This document shows, in pieces, positions 33,489-45,944 of a stretch of DNA of 64,000 nucleotides. Numbering within the stretch: the stretch's first letter is position 1; the number at the start of each line of letters is the position of its first letter. The position numbers were made by a program, and so were the translations under genes. The DNA comes from Gibbula magus (Eukaryota; Mollusca; Gastropoda; Trochida; Trochidae), in assembly GCA_936450465.1 (NCBI GenBank), contig OW388298.1, positions 13,160,895-13,224,894 on the forward strand, read 5' to 3'. Under the pieces are notes generated by a model, which ran no database searches, was not told the DNA's origin, and worked only from the letters and a program-made list of their open reading frames with translations.

Positions 33489-34979
33489 ATGGGTAGGCTG
33501 CACGCCGGACAATCCGTTGCGGAAGTTGCGATCGCATTTCGATGCAGCCGACAGACAATTCATGAGCTCAGAACCCGTGTGTCAGGACGTCCGCGTGTGA
33601 TGTCACGCCGAGAGGATGGACAAATCAGGTTACGTCATCTCCGTAATCGTTTCGAGACGGCTGCGTCCATGACCAGACACTTGTTCAGAGGTCGGGTGTC
33701 ACCATCCACTATCAGGAATCGACTGCGGGCTGCTGGTCTGCGAGCCAGGAGGCTCTACACAGGACCCATTTTGACGTCATTTCACCGTCACCAACGTCTG
33801 ATATGGACCCGACAACACGCAAGATGGAATCAGAATCGCTGGAATAACGTTGTTTGTATTGACGAGTCACATTACACACTTAGGTTTGCTGATGGCAGGG
33901 TACGAGTGTGGCGTAGAACACGAGAACGATATGCACACTGTTGTGTTCGAGAGGTGGACAGATTTGGCGGCGTCAGCAGCGTCATGGTTTGGGGTCCTTC
34001 TGTTCCAATTGTCGTTCCCGATTGGTTGTCGTGCAGGGCAACCTTACTGTCGCACAATACAGGGAACAAGTTTTGACACCGGTCCTGATACCGTTCATGC
34101 AACAACATGGTCCAGGGCTGAGTTTTCAACATGATAATGCCACACGCGCAATTTCTTGCGTAACGCCGGTATCGACGTCATGGAGTGGCCATCTCGTTCA
34201 CCAGACCTCAATCCCATAGAACACATCTGGGATGAATTGGGAAGACGACATCCTCGATAATCCAGCGCTATTGTTCCGATAAATCTACACACAAGCGCTG
34301 GAAAACAGTAAGGGTATTTATCCTTAACCTAGTTACCTCCCTTCGCAATGACTCAGCGAAACGCTTGCTTTCTAACAACCAATGAGATCACTTGAAATCA
34401 AGGGTGAAATAACAAGCACTCTCGTGTCAGGATCTTGGCTTTCGCAGTACAGGGATTTTAATCATTTACCTCCACCCGTTTTGATGGACATGAATACACC
34501 GTTCTTCTCGTACAGACTTCTTAAAACTTTCTTTTGAGTTTTGTCAGGTTTTCTACGCTGAATGTGTTACAAACTTTATCGTAATAATCGAGTGAGTCGG
34601 CAGCTGCTATGTTTTTTTCTATAAACAACGGTAGTGATGCGTTTTGATTGGTCGAGTTGTTTACGCAGATAGTGTCTGCGTTTCGTTTCTGATTGGATAA
34701 CGTGGACCCAAGAGGAGGTAACTAGGTTAGGGATAAATACCCTTACTGTTTTCCAGCGCTTGTGTGTAGATTTATCGGAACAATAGCGCTGGATTATCGA
34801 GGATGGGAAGACGATTGAGGCAGCAAATCAACCCACCCCAGACTCTGCAAGCTCTTGGACAGGAACTGGTCAACCAATGGCGGCGACTTCCGGTGCAGGT
34901 CTTCAGGGGAGTTGTGCGGTCGAAGAGACGACGTTGTGTGGCTGTGGTGGCTGTACGAGGCGGTCACACGCGTTATTGA
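33489..34979 (+). pseudogene. Tc1-like transposase, frameshifted and split by a MITE
   Basis: Coding likeness starts slightly upstream (LTNTERERD) and runs MGRLHAGQSVAEVAIAF (helix-turn-helix), SRREDGQIRLRHL, a second HTH (SPSTIRNRLRAAGLRARR), then CIDESHYTLRFADGRVRVWR with the first catalytic Asp. The frame shifts near 34030. QGNLTVAQYREQVL and QHDNA (second Asp) follow, and another shift precedes [20 protein letters not shown] (the catalytic Glu). The coding sequence is then cut at 34248 by a 557-bp MITE and resumes at 34815 with LRQQINPPQTLQALGQELVN, ending at TGA 34977-34979. It is clearly inactive. Confidence 0.88.
34249..34805. mobile_element. MULE-like MITE with 9-bp target duplication
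   Basis: The inverted repeats are about 91 bp with one visible mismatch (CATCCTCGATAATCCAGCGC outermost). GGAAGACGA is duplicated on both sides (34240-34248 and 34806-34814). Long TIRs with a 9-bp duplication are the Mutator-like pattern. The interior (about 370 bp) is non-coding. Confidence 0.85.
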
Positions 34980-35241
34980 CTTCAGAATGTGCCATGATCT
35001 GATGATGTGAAGTTCGTTTTGTGGTGTCACGTGACATCAAGCGGTATTACACAATAAAGTGATCCAGAAATCTACTCGTGTCAATCTGTATTCTCAAATG
35101 ATTTCCCTATCCTTACATACCAGGTTTATAGCCATGCACCCAGTATTCAATTTGTAAGGTCAAATTTGAACAGTGTCAGGTTTCTAGTTACGCTCAGTAT
35201 ATTTTCAACGTACGAATTAAAATTAGATCGTATATATTTTG

Positions 35242-35314
35242 TCGCCGCTAATGGCTGCAATACTGCCGAAGCGGCGTTAAACAATAATTAACTCACTCAC
35301 TCACTCACTCACTT
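35242..35314 (+). repeat. SINE-like 3' tail with CTCA run
   Basis: CGCCGCTAATGGCTGCAATA, CTGCCGAAGCGGCGTTAAAC and a (CTCA)n run. It matches the segment at 9190-9250. Confidence 0.65.
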
Positions 35315-35995
35315 ATATATTTACACTAGCAATACAAATACTTCGAAAAAAGTTAGAGCAACGAATACTCATTCTATTTTGATATTTAAGCAATCGCTTT
35401 TCCAACATATGAAACTGTATCAAGTAATGTTTCTTCAAATACTCTAATCGACGACCTTAAGTGCCAATATCATGAGATACATTTGAAATTTATAATAATG
35501 ACGTTTTTTGATTAAATCTAACACGCCACGTTGTCTGTCTAGTCTGATAGTTATTCTTTCAAGAAACTTTATGAGGTATTACTACATTTATGAACACTCA
35601 GGGGCAAAGGAAACGATACCAACACAATGCACGATGGTTTAATCCATGAGTTATAGATACCACTAACACATCACGTATCCAGAAGCCAACTAAATGTAAT
35701 TTCTAAATGTTCATCTGTTTATGTTTCTGACAAAATCTCTTTATAAATAAATCTAAATAAAATAAATAGTCGTTTTATAATCTCATTAACAAGTCGAGAT
35801 AGAAGAGTGAAATACGACTTTTTGCTTGTTGTATGACGCCCTACAGCAATATTTACCAACAAATAAAAATCAAAGAATGTACATCAATTCGTTTTATTAA
35901 CTTTACCTTCATATTCTATAAAGTGGTTACTTCAATGCAAAACATACTGTCAAAGATCAATTTGAAAAAAAAGAGTTAAGCACTCCATGTGTGTT
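35315..35995. other. AT-rich spacer, nothing recognised
   Basis: No frame, repeat or RNA structure was recognised. Confidence 0.5.
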
Positions 35996-35999
35996 TGGA

Positions 36000-37097
36000 A
36001 ACACAGGGGCTTGTATTGTTAAAAATTAGAAATCATATGAAGTCGACGATCCAGCCCCTTATACTATAAAAAATAGAGCCATGGGCTCTGTAGCTCATCA
36101 GGATTTTATTGATTTATTATCTAAGGTTGAATATCTAAGTTATCTCAAGTAATACATTGTTAACAAGCAAAATAATATTGGTTTTAGATCATGATCCCTG
36201 TGACCCACATTTGGAGTCACAGGGTCACCAATCCTACAATTAAGAATGACCTTTGACCAAAGAATCTCTATACAACATTTCACCTTTCTAGAGATTTACA
36301 TATAAACTGGAGAAGAAGATGAAAATAGGTTTTTGGGTCATGACCCGTGACAAAGATTGGGGTCACAGGGTCACAAAATCTACAATTTAGAATCCCCATT
36401 GGCCAAGGAGTCTGCACACAACTTTTCAGCTCTCTAGACCTTTCAGAACTGGAGAAGAAGATGAAAATAGGTTTTTAAGGATGTGACCCCTGTGACCTCA
36501 TTTGGGGTCACGGGGTTAGAAATCTATAGTTTAGAATCCCCATTGGCCAATGAGTCTGCACACAACTTTTCACCTCTCTAGACCTTTTGGAACTGGAGAA
36601 GAAGATGAAAATAGGTTTTTAAGGATGTGACCCCTGTGATCCCATTTGGGGTCACGGGTTCACACAATCTACAATTTAGAATCCCCATTGGCCAATGAGT
36701 CTGCACACAACTTTTTAGCTCTGTAGAACTTTTGGAACTGGAGAAGAAGATGAAAATAGGTTTTTAAGGATGTGACCCCTGTGACCCTAATTGGGGTCAC
36801 GGATTCACGAAATCTACAATTTAGAATCCCCATTGGCCAAGGAGTCTGCACATAAAATTTCAGCTCTCTAGAGTCATTGGTTCTGGAGAAGAAGTCGAAA
36901 AAGCGAAAAGTTTACAGACGGATGGACGGAAGGACGGACGGACGCCGAACGCCATGCCATGCCATAAGCCCATCGGGCCTTTCAGGCCTGATGAGCTAAA
37001 AAGTATAGTATAAGGGGCTGGATCGTCGACTTCATATAGTATAAGGGGCTGGATCGTCGACTTCATATGCTTTCTAATTTCTACAAGCCCCTGTGTT
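36000..37097. mobile_element. Foldback MITE (CACAGGGGCTTGTA family) split by a pearl-like element
   Basis: The ends AACACAGGGGCTTGTA and TACAAGCCCCTGTGTT are flanked by TGGA on both sides (35996-35999 and 37098-37101). The inner arms GAAGTCGACGATCCAGCCCC and TATACTATAAAAAA are the same family as 19610-19768. The right arm is partly duplicated (two copies of GGGGCTGGATCGTCGACTTC at 37015-37067). The centre holds the element at 36067-37000. Confidence 0.75.
36067..37000 (-). mobile_element. Tandem-repeat-cored (pearl-like) element 3, reverse strand
   Basis: Read on the minus strand it has the same left end (AGCTCATCAGGCCTGAAAGG), CCGT run (near 36925), about five core units of 144-145 bp and right end (CCATGGGCTCTGTAGCTCAT on the plus strand at 36079) as element 2. 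It sits in the loop of a foldback MITE. Confidence 0.75.
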
Positions 37098-37351
37098 TGG
37101 ACAGACATGAACATTTAAAGTTTCATACCACAATGAATGGAATCGTGTAAATACGTTAATTTACAAAGCACATGTTTATCAGTAACAGTCACAAACGATT
37201 TTATTAAGCAGCAACATCTTAAGTTTGACTCTTGAAAATTCGGTATAGTTTCTTTTGCCTCATAGTGTAGATATCAGGCAGCTTAAACGTTTATAAAACG
37301 TCGGTTTAAAATTTTTTTCTCCAGTATCGCATCATCTTTACTTACCCAAGG

Positions 37352-40300
37352 ATGGTTTTGTTTTGCTGCTCCTTCACGCTATGGAATGTAATGAAGACTA
37401 TGATTAATGTGATTAATATAAGTCCACTAGCTACAGGAGAGGTGGCCAAGTTTGGTGTGTTACAGTGTGGAGACCTGTGTCTGTATCGGTTCGGATGTCA
37501 TTCAGTCAATTTCAGTCTATCGACTCTGTCCTGTCAGCCGATCTATTCTGATAACACGGAGAGCATGGGATCAGTCAACATCAGAATTACAGAGGACAAT
37601 TCCGTGGTAACAATGAACAAGGTATTTACAAATTTAAGAAATCGAAGACGAGTTGGCGTGCTTTATCGTTGATTAAAACACAGCAGGGAGCACAAAACAT
37701 GAATGGCGCAGCCTCAGTTATTTATGCTCCCTGCTATGTTTTATTCAGCGATAAAGCACAATAACGAGTCTTCTATTTCTTTTATCAGATGCGCTTAAAC
37801 ACTTACTCACTTTTATATAAAATCCGTTGAGATATTATGTTATTTGTATAAACTATATTTTGAAAATATCAAAACCTCCCGTCGAATAACAAATTCACTA
37901 GCAATTGAACACGCAAAGTGGCGTAAAATATGACGTCATTTGCTGAACGACACTCTAATTAACGTCCTATATCACGAGTATGTTATATTGTCTCATAAAC
38001 CCATTGACCGCCTGTGTTTTACTGCCTTTGATATGTTATATATTGCATTATATTTTAAATAACTTAAGATAGGGACAAGTAAAATATCAAATAATGTTAA
38101 TACGGTATCTAATGGTAAGTTGAGATTACGAGCTTTCTTCAGTAATGCATACATTGCTTTTTGTGCATTATCACACAGTGCTTTTAGTCCGATTTTAAAT
38201 AGTCTATTCCTATGAATAAATTATCCCAAGTATAGACTATTTCTAAGTTTGTATTACCATATAAGAATGTTAATAAGAGAATTCACCAGGTCCTCTTCGA
38301 ACAATAAGAATTTTGATTTTTATCTGTATTCATTTTAATTTCATCGAAAATGAATATTTACCAAACGTAGTGAAAGATTTTTGTAAGCCCTCCGGTGAAA
38401 CATAAAACATAACGGTGTCATCAGCGTTTAGTAATATAATTAATTGGATAAACACAACAACATCAGAATCGTTTGGGCACTTGATATTGGCATATATTCC
38501 TTCGCAGCCTTTTGATAACAATTATGGTTCCAAATCACTTAAAATTATTGAAACCCGTTACCCCTTTTATCTGATAAATGCCCATAACCAAAGATCGGGA
38601 TAACACTTACTTATCTTTAATAGAAATAGGATGATCATTTTAAAGGAACTTTACAGTATATGCGGTGGTGGGGTTTCAATAAGAGAGATACAATATTGAA
38701 TTGAGAATTGGTTTAATCTATTTAGAAAAAGGAATAGAAAATAATTTAGACATTCCGACGTCAAATAGATACCCTAAATGCTTAACAATTGTCTATAGAT
38801 TTCAGATAAATGATGGCCTATGCAATGTTCTTGTTGTAATAAGATATACAATCGAATAAACATATTGATATAGTTGTAGTTTTTTTTATTGAAGGGAATA
38901 AAGAATAATACTAACAATATAAGAACTAATTTCATTTAATAACTGTTTGTGTTCGACGAATGTAAATTTGATCAAATATGTTCTTATCAATGAAAATGAT
39001 TATTATTATTTATAAGGTGACCTTTATTGAAAAAATGATGCTTTTAATTATTACCATTATGTAAATATTTCTATTATTTTCTCAGGTCACAGACCCGGTC
39101 AAAAGTGATGCCCCATGTGCTGAGAGATTTGAAATATTCCAGACTCACAAAGGAAAACCTCTGTGTCGTTCATGTAGGTGTTTTTTCTTTCTTTCTGTTC
39201 TATAGATGAAATACGAACTGAAGTTCTCCGGGATATTGGTATACAAAGGGTATATTGTAGTATCCTAATGTAGAATTTTGCCAAATTAATCGGACTAGTC
39301 CATTCTTACTTGATGTTATGAGCATGTGCAGTGGACGCCAAAGTATGTTGTTTAAGTTGTAGAAGTTTTGGCATGTAGAAGTTTAGGGAGGTCACCTGCG
39401 GGAGATAGCAGATAACATAGTAATAAGGCATCGACTAGATCAAACGTATTTGTACAATTTTATGAATACTAGTATTTTTGTATCGAATGAGATATTACAA
39501 ATACGAAAAATACGTATTGTTGCTTACCTTTCAGATGAGGAACGAAAAGGGATCCATGTCACTCCCCGTATTTTTATCTTCTCCCCGCCCAGACAAGGTC
39601 AGCCGCCCTCACCCGTGGTTCAGTTGTTCGTTAAAAACAAAACTGTTAGCGTCTATCCATATATAAATATAAGGTACCCGGTAGCAGCTGCTTACATTGC
39701 TACTAATCAAGTACTGGTGATTGCTAAATCAGTAAGAGAATCACCTTTTTCAAAAAACGTAAAACCACAAAATTGTAAACTTCAATTCTTTCGCATGGAC
39801 AGCTCAGAGTGTTTTCACACAGAGGAAATCTGTGCGGGGAACAACATGGCTGTGGATGAATCGAAGGGGTTAGTTTTTTTACGAAGCAAATACCCATTCA
39901 ATGGTATCATGGTTATGACTAAAGAAGGGAAAGATATAAAGCTAGTTGTAAAGACCAAGTCAGGACAAGGCAGCATTGCCGTGGATCAGTCAAGATCTTT
40001 GGTTTTCCTTTCTTGTCCAAATAGTCGAGGTAAACGTAATAAAATAGTACAATACAACTATACTGGTAGCAGAGTAAAGAACGTTCTCGTCACTCGCAAA
40101 CAACTTCAAACATGGATGAGCTTTGATCCTAACTGGAACGCATTATACTATCATCTTGAAATGGAAATTCTGATGTACTTTCCCAGTAATACCTCGAGAA
40201 AAAGTTTTAAGGACATACACAATTTCGCAATATTCTTTCACGTTATTGGAGATGAGATGTACTTCATGCAATATCAATATCAACATTCCCTAATAGTATT

Positions 40301-40379
40301 AAAGAAGAATGGACATCGAGAAAAAGTGAACATAAAAAATCAAAACCTTTATGGCATAACATCATGTCTTGTGATGTAA
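37352..40379 (+). CDS. Predicted protein with PAN/apple-like region and YWTD-like repeats (3 exons)
   Basis: Exons: 37352-37621, 39086-39173 and 39535-40379; phases 0 and 1 join cleanly, and the donors are GTATTT and GTAGGT. Exon 1 encodes GVLQCGDLCLYRFGCHSVNF and LSTLSCQPIYSD, a Cys pattern like a PAN/apple domain (a carbohydrate- or protein-binding fold). Exon 3 has repeated strands NMAVDESKGLVFLRSKYPF and SIAVDQSRSLVFLSC with IVQYNYTGSRVKNVLV, resembling LDL-receptor class B (YWTD) propeller blades. It ends CLVM-stop at 40377-40379. The N-terminus is uncertain. The ATG at 37352 gives a weakly hydrophobic start, and an acceptor-like TCTCCAG at 37319-37325 leaves room for an upstream exon. 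Intron 1 contains a foldback and a LINE remnant. The domain calls come from pattern reading, not a search. Confidence 0.6.
37636..37783. repeat. Foldback element, copy 1
   Basis: Arms GAAGACGAGTTGGCGTGCTT and ATAAAGCAC-AACGAGTCTTC (with GCAGGGAGCA inside) are inverted copies. A second copy is at 43248-43373. This one starts 14 bp after the exon 1 donor of the PAN/YWTD gene. Confidence 0.85.
38000..38620 (-). pseudogene. LINE reverse-transcriptase remnant
   Basis: Minus-strand conceptual fragments include LLNADDTVMFYVSPEGLQKS (from the YADD catalytic box with Y changed to N). Further along are MNTDKN, NAQKAMYALLKKARNLNLPL and FDILLVPILSYL across frameshifts. These are the palm/thumb features of a CR1/Jockey-like non-LTR element. 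It is fully degraded and lies in intron 1 of the PAN/YWTD gene. Confidence 0.7.
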
Positions 40380-41685
40380 ATTTAATGAAATATGAAAAAC
40401 ATTTTGAAAAAAAAAGAGATTTATTTCAATTAATGTGTTTTGAGAGAGAGAAGTTTTTTTGGTACTATTGTCGGGGTTAAATGTTGTTACCACAAAGCAT
40501 GAATATTAAGTAATGTTTATACTTCCTGAAATTTTAAAAACTATTCCTTTCTCAAATGTATTACAAATTTTGCATTCCGCATCAACTTTAGTTTTGTTGT
40601 TGTAGTACTGCATCACCTCTGTAACTTTATAAGGGCTGACAAGTTTGTTTAAACATTGTTTTGTTGTAGTACTGAATTCATATCAACTCTGTGATCCATA
40701 TAAAGTAACTTGTTAAACGGCTGAGTTATACCCTCTCAGCTCCTATATATGTTCTACTCTTCACCTCTCATTTGTTCTTGCAGGGACTGTCATATCGACA
40801 AAATCCGCCATCTTGTTTTTTATTGTTTTACGCGAATTAAAAACACGCTATAATTTACCTATTTTTAAAACTTTAAGAATAAAATATATGCAAATAGTAA
40901 CACATAACGTATAATAAAACTTATAAACAATATGCTGTTATGTTGTGGCGAAGGTTTGTCCTACACGCACGCCGATGAATGGCTTCAGTTTCACCAAATG
41001 TGCACGTGTCTTTATCAAATTATGAAATTTCAAATCACCAATATTACTGCTGCCATTAACATATTTCAAATTGACTGTGTTTTGTCTAAACGAGAATATC
41101 CTATCGAATTTTGTTTCCTTAAAAAGTATCCCGATAGAACGCTCCTTTTAAAATGAATTCTAGTTTTTCTAGTTTGATTCAAATTCAAATTTGTAAAAGT
41201 TATCCCAATCTTATGTAAAGTTTCTTTTTCAGGTCAGATTCTTATCCGTTGTCATAAAGGAAGATGATTTTATACAATCCATTTTTACTTTAGACACTAA
41301 TTAAATAAACACAAAACTAAACTCTTCAAGGAATTAAACACTAAACAAACATTTGATGTTAAGTTGCAGATTAAAAAAAGTGTAACATAACAGTAAATCT
41401 GAAGTTTAAACATTTGAGAGAAACATCGACACATGGAGAAGTTGAATCATTGATATGTCAGTGCTGGGTCCGAAACCAACAAAGAAATCTACCCTGAAAA
41501 TGCACGAGAATGTTTACTATTGCAGATAGCGTGATGCCAAATATATACATTTTATTTGATATCACTTCACTCATTGTGATGATATTCTGAATTTCGGTAT
41601 AGTTCTGACAACTCTGGGCTGAGGTTCAGAAAATAACAAATTTGTGTAACACTCTCCCAATTGTCTCTACAAACTTATTATAGCT
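40380..41685. other. Intergenic region, nothing recognised
   Basis: A 74-codon frame at 40932-41156 has no recognisable motif. No other structure was seen. Confidence 0.45.
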
Positions 41686-41689
41686 GACA

Positions 41690-41830
41690 TTTTCTTGAAA
41701 GTTTGGATTGGCCGATGAAACTGATATGCCAAGATATGATAACTATTGTCATGGTAACCATCTGATGTCATGACAACTATCTGATGTCATCACAACCATC
41801 TGATATCATCACAAACCTCTGCTGTCATCA
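41690..41830. repeat. Degenerate ~19-bp TGATGTCAT repeats
   Basis: Units like ATCTGATGTCATCACAACC occur four to five times. Related units are at 44105-44170 and 45710-45760. The preceding phrase TCTTGAAAGTTTGGATTG also recurs at 45652, so a larger duplicated segment is involved. Confidence 0.6.
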
Positions 41831-42339
41831 CTGAGTTACAGCAAAGCATTCACTGTTTTGCTTCGATTTGCTGTTTTATGTCACTTGGCATCTGATTTGT
41901 TCCTTTCTCTAGAGTTGACAATAGTTTGTTTATCGTTGTTTTTTTAAAGTTATATAGTAAACTTTTGGTGTCATTATCATGTTTAACATTTACGCAATCA
42001 CATGATGTCACCGTTGTTTTCAACAATTCATTTTGTTTTCACCTATATGTCCTGGTTATTTCCCTATGGAATCTGCATGTTTTGTTGTCTCTTCCATTCT
42101 ATGATTTATTCATATCCATCAATACATATTAGCATACCTTTATCAGGCTGTTTTATGTATCTCATTTCATTGTAATAAAGGAGTTGAAAATCCGAAAGCT
42201 TTTCTGATACTTTCTTCGCGACAATAATGTTTTTGTTAATGTATTGTACTTTTCATACACATGTATGCATGATATGTCTGGGGATGTTTGATTCTCTGAT
42301 CATATCTCTGTGTCTACGCCTGTCTATGTATCTCTGTGT

Positions 42340-42446
42340 ATTTAGCTGTCTGTCTGTCTGTCTCTCTGTCTCTTTGTTTCTGTCTGTCTCTATTTCTGTG
42401 TCTCTGTGTATCTAGCTGTCTGGCTGTGTGTATGTCTGTCTGTCTG

Positions 42447-42543
<97 letters not shown>

Positions 42544-42594
42544 CTCTCTCTCTCTCTCTCTCTGTGTCTCTCTCTGTCTCTCTCTCTCACTCTG

Positions 42595-42693
<99 letters not shown>

Positions 42694-42930
42694 GTCTCTC
42701 TGTCTCCCTCTCCATCTCTCTCTATCTCGAACACACGTCTATAGGACTGGCAATTAAAGACAAAGAAATATCAATTTGTCTGTCTGTCTGTGACTGTCTG
42801 TCTGTCTGTCTGTGTTTCGGTTTATCTCTATCTATGTTTCTATCTGCCTCTCCTATTTCTATGTCTGTGTCTGCCTGTCTCTATGTGTCTGTCTCCGTGT
42901 TTAAGTCTGTCTGTCTGTCTGTCTCCCTTT
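42340..42930. repeat. Large TC / TCTG microsatellite
   Basis: GTCT and TC dinucleotide runs occupy about 400 bp, with a second GTCT tract at 42775-42925. A short unit (TCGAACACACGTC-ATAG-A-TGGCAAT-AAAGACAAA) occurs at 42726 and 42947, showing duplication of the tract. All frames here are low-complexity artefacts. Confidence 0.95.
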
Positions 42931-43247
42931 CTCCATATATCTCTATCTCGAACACACGTCCATAGAATTGGCAATGAAAGACAAAACATATCAATTTGAT
43001 AAATTCATAGTGAGATGTCAATGTTCTCAGATAGGTCGTATGAGCAACACTCTACATGTACTAACCTTTAATTACCTAGACATGGGCAGGTAATGTAATT
43101 AAACACTTATCTTGAATCAGTGTAATAGAATTAATGTTTCAATGGCAAAGGCTAATCATACACTATTTTGTCATCTTTTTTTTATGAACTATAAGTTATA
43201 GAGTTTTAAGAAGGTTACCCATCTAAATCACATAGGACGACCATATT

Positions 43248-43373
43248 TAAGAAATAGAAGACGAGTTGGCGTGCTTTATCGTTGAATAAAACATAGCAGG
43301 GAGCATAAAACACGAAGGGCGCTCTCTGCTATGTTTTATTCTACGATAAAGCACAACAACGAGTCTTCTATTT
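43248..43373. repeat. Foldback element, copy 2
   Basis: Same family as 37636-37783 (GAAGACGAGTTGGCGTGCTT arm, GCAGGGAGCATAAAA inner arm). It lies in intergenic DNA. Confidence 0.85.
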
Positions 43374-44734
43374 TTTATATGAGATGCCCTTAAACAGTTA
43401 CTCGCTTTTATATTAAAAAAACGTGGACATATTATTTTGTTTGTAAAACTTTTTTGTGAAAATAATGTCTCCCGTCGTAGAACACATTCTCTAGCATTGG
43501 ACAAACAAAGTGACGTAAAATATGACCTCATTTGCTAAGCGACGCTCTAACTGTCGTCTAAAATCACGAGCATGTTTTATTGTCTCATATCTATCGGTTT
43601 TAGTGATTGCACCAGTCAATGTCTCATATACAGTATGTGATGTATACATATACATGTTCTTAATGCGTATTGAAAGTGTTCACTGAAGTGTTTATGAAAT
43701 GTTTAAACGTTAATACCATTCACATTGTAAGTATTTCTGCAATCATTCTGGTAGTGGAGGTTTGGACGTTTGGATTTGTTTAATGAAAATATTTTACAAT
43801 ATTTTGTAATAAAACATAAACATAATTTATGAATGAAATGTATTTTGCTAGTTTGATTAACTTCTGAAGTTGGTCTACAGACAGAAAATTAAAATGTTCA
43901 TTTATTACTTATTTATTACTTTCTTACTAAAAGTTTTAATAGTTTTTACAACGAATGTGTTCGTGAAATTGTCAATTTATTTTAGAAAATGATTTTTGAA
44001 TCCCACTCTGCCGTGCTGAAAGTTAACTAGCATTAAAGAATACATTGTGTTAATATAACATATATAACATTAAACTTCACAAAATACACGTGACATGACT
44101 GTTTTCATGTCACCACAAGTATCTGATGTCATCACAACCAAGTAATGTCATTGCAACCATCCGAAAACATAACATGCCGTCACAATCGGAGCTAGCTATG
44201 TCCGTTCAACTACAGAAAAACTATTTAACTCATCCGTTTCAAATTAGCACATCGCTTCTTTACCACTAGGAGATGTGCAGAGCGAAATTAAACATGATTT
44301 GGTGAATTTTTTAATTTGGGACTAAAATTTCTCATGTAACTTTCATGTGTTCTTGTTGATTTCACTCTTTTATTTTTCAAATGGTTATATTTTGGAAAAA
44401 GTTAAATTTTCTTTCCTTTCAGTCATATACCGCTGTATATCCCTCACTGTGTCCCAGTGGTGTGCTTCTATGTACATGTTGTTTCTAGTCGAATGAATCA
44501 TTATAATGAATTAATTTCAAAAATAAAGTTGAAATCGTAAGTAATGGCAGTAGTGTATTATGTTACCCCTACCGTTTCAAGTTTTCCTACTCCTACTTTT
44601 TACATAAAGAGACTTGTCCTAACCTTTTCACTAACTCTTTAATTTTACGAGTAGCAATTACATTTCATAGCTTATCATTCGTTAGGTGTGCAGTCCATAA
44701 TTATGTATTTAATGCAAAAACGAAAGACGAAAAT

Positions 44735-45475
44735 GTCATTTGGTGTGAACAGCTGGGACTACGGTCAAATGACGTCATGGTAACAATAGCATGACGTCAT
44801 GCAACAATCGTTTGACGTCACTCAAGTCAATACAGCTTTTGGTCGGACTCGGGCTGGAGTCAATATGCTTTTCTGTCGACGGCCACGTGATCGCCTCTCG
44901 CTGGAAAAATATGCTCACATACTATTTCGCAATGTCCTTTCATCCAGTATAGAAATCAGCGTTTCTTCAGAGTATTAAAAAGGGGATAAGGGGATCGAAA
45001 AAAGTATATACTATCATGTACATGTATATTGTCAAGGTCAAACATTGATACAACACTATACAATTATAGACTGGTGATGAGGTCAATACCTGTTTTTATG
45101 GACCCGAGAAAACAATATTGACCAAGGACGAAGTCCGCGGTCAATATTGTTTTCTCGGGTCCATAAAAACAGGTATTGACCTCATCACCAGTCCATAATT
45201 GTTTTATTACGTATTTGACATAGGAACGAAAAGAAAACAATGAAATACAGTAAAAAATGTAATTCGATTTGAACAGCTGGAACTACGGTCAGATGACGTC
45301 ACGGTTACAATAGCATGACGTCATGCAACAATCGTTTGACGTCATGCAACAATCGTTTGACGTCACTCAAGTCAATATTGCTTTTGGTCGGACTCGGGCT
45401 GGAGTCAATATGCTTTTCTGTCGACGGTCACGTGATGGCCTCTCGACCAATCAGATCGCTGGAAAAATATGCTCA
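44735..45475. repeat. Direct-repeat unit pair around a foldback
   Basis: 44748-44925 and 45272-45475 are direct copies. Shared parts include CATGACGTCATGCAACAATC, GTTTGACGTCACTCAAGTCA, GGTCGGACTCGGGCTGGAGT and TGGAAAAATATGCTCACATA. The second copy has an extra CAACAATCGTTTGACGTCA unit. A near-perfect foldback (45059-45202) lies between them. It is probably one composite DNA element. Confidence 0.7.
45059..45202. repeat. Foldback element
   Basis: CAATTATAGACTGGTGATGA, then GGTCAATACCTGTTTTTATG and GACCCGAGAAAACAATATTG, are followed by the complete inverted set around CCAAGGACGAAGTCCGCG. Arms are about 68 bp with one visible mismatch. Confidence 0.9.
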
Positions 45476-45872
45476 CATAATAAAACGTGATATTTAAGAA
45501 ATTTTCAACTTCATGAAATAAAAACTTTAACTTCATATCTTCCTTTTATTATTTTACTCTTCTAGCAAGAAAGATCGGTTGCAAAAGGGAATTTGGGTCA
45601 TAATGATAATCAAAAAGTGCATGGGTAATGATATGCTATTTTAAAATTGTCTTGAAAGTTTGGATTGACCGACTGCACAGATCGGGAAGAACATGCATAT
45701 ATTTGGATGTCATGGCAACCCTCTGATGTCACCGTTTGATGTCATTTCTGATTTAAATTGTTCTGTAACGTCATAGCATGATGATCAGTAAACCGGTTGG
45801 GGATTCAAAACGTGTCCAGACTTTTGTTGTTCATTTATCTATCATTTGAGTTATGAAGACGTTGTTTGTGTA

Positions 45873-45873
45873 T

Positions 45874-45925
<52 letters not shown>
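45873..45925. repeat. (ATACAT)n microsatellite
   Basis: About eight tandem ATACAT hexamers lie next to the Penelope-like remnant. Confidence 0.95.
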
Positions 45926-45944
45926 TCCATTTATTCCAACTTCC

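Larger units (their letters stand above)
29419..35199 (+). mobile_element. Tc1-like transposon carrying two nested elements
   Basis: The ends TACTGAGCGTAACTAGAAAC (29419) and GTTTCTAGTTACGCTCAGTA (to 35199) are inverted repeats continuing about 10 bp further (CTGACACT). Both are flanked by TA. Between them are an interrupted Tc1-type transposase (33489-34979), a pogo-like transposon (29669-33399) and a MULE-like MITE (34249-34805). Without the two insertions the host element would be about 1.5 kb, normal for Tc1. Confidence 0.85.

Noticed and set aside
42336..42965. 209-codon Leu/Ser-rich frame and antisense Glu/Arg-rich frame
   Set aside because: These are direct translations of a TC/GTCT microsatellite.
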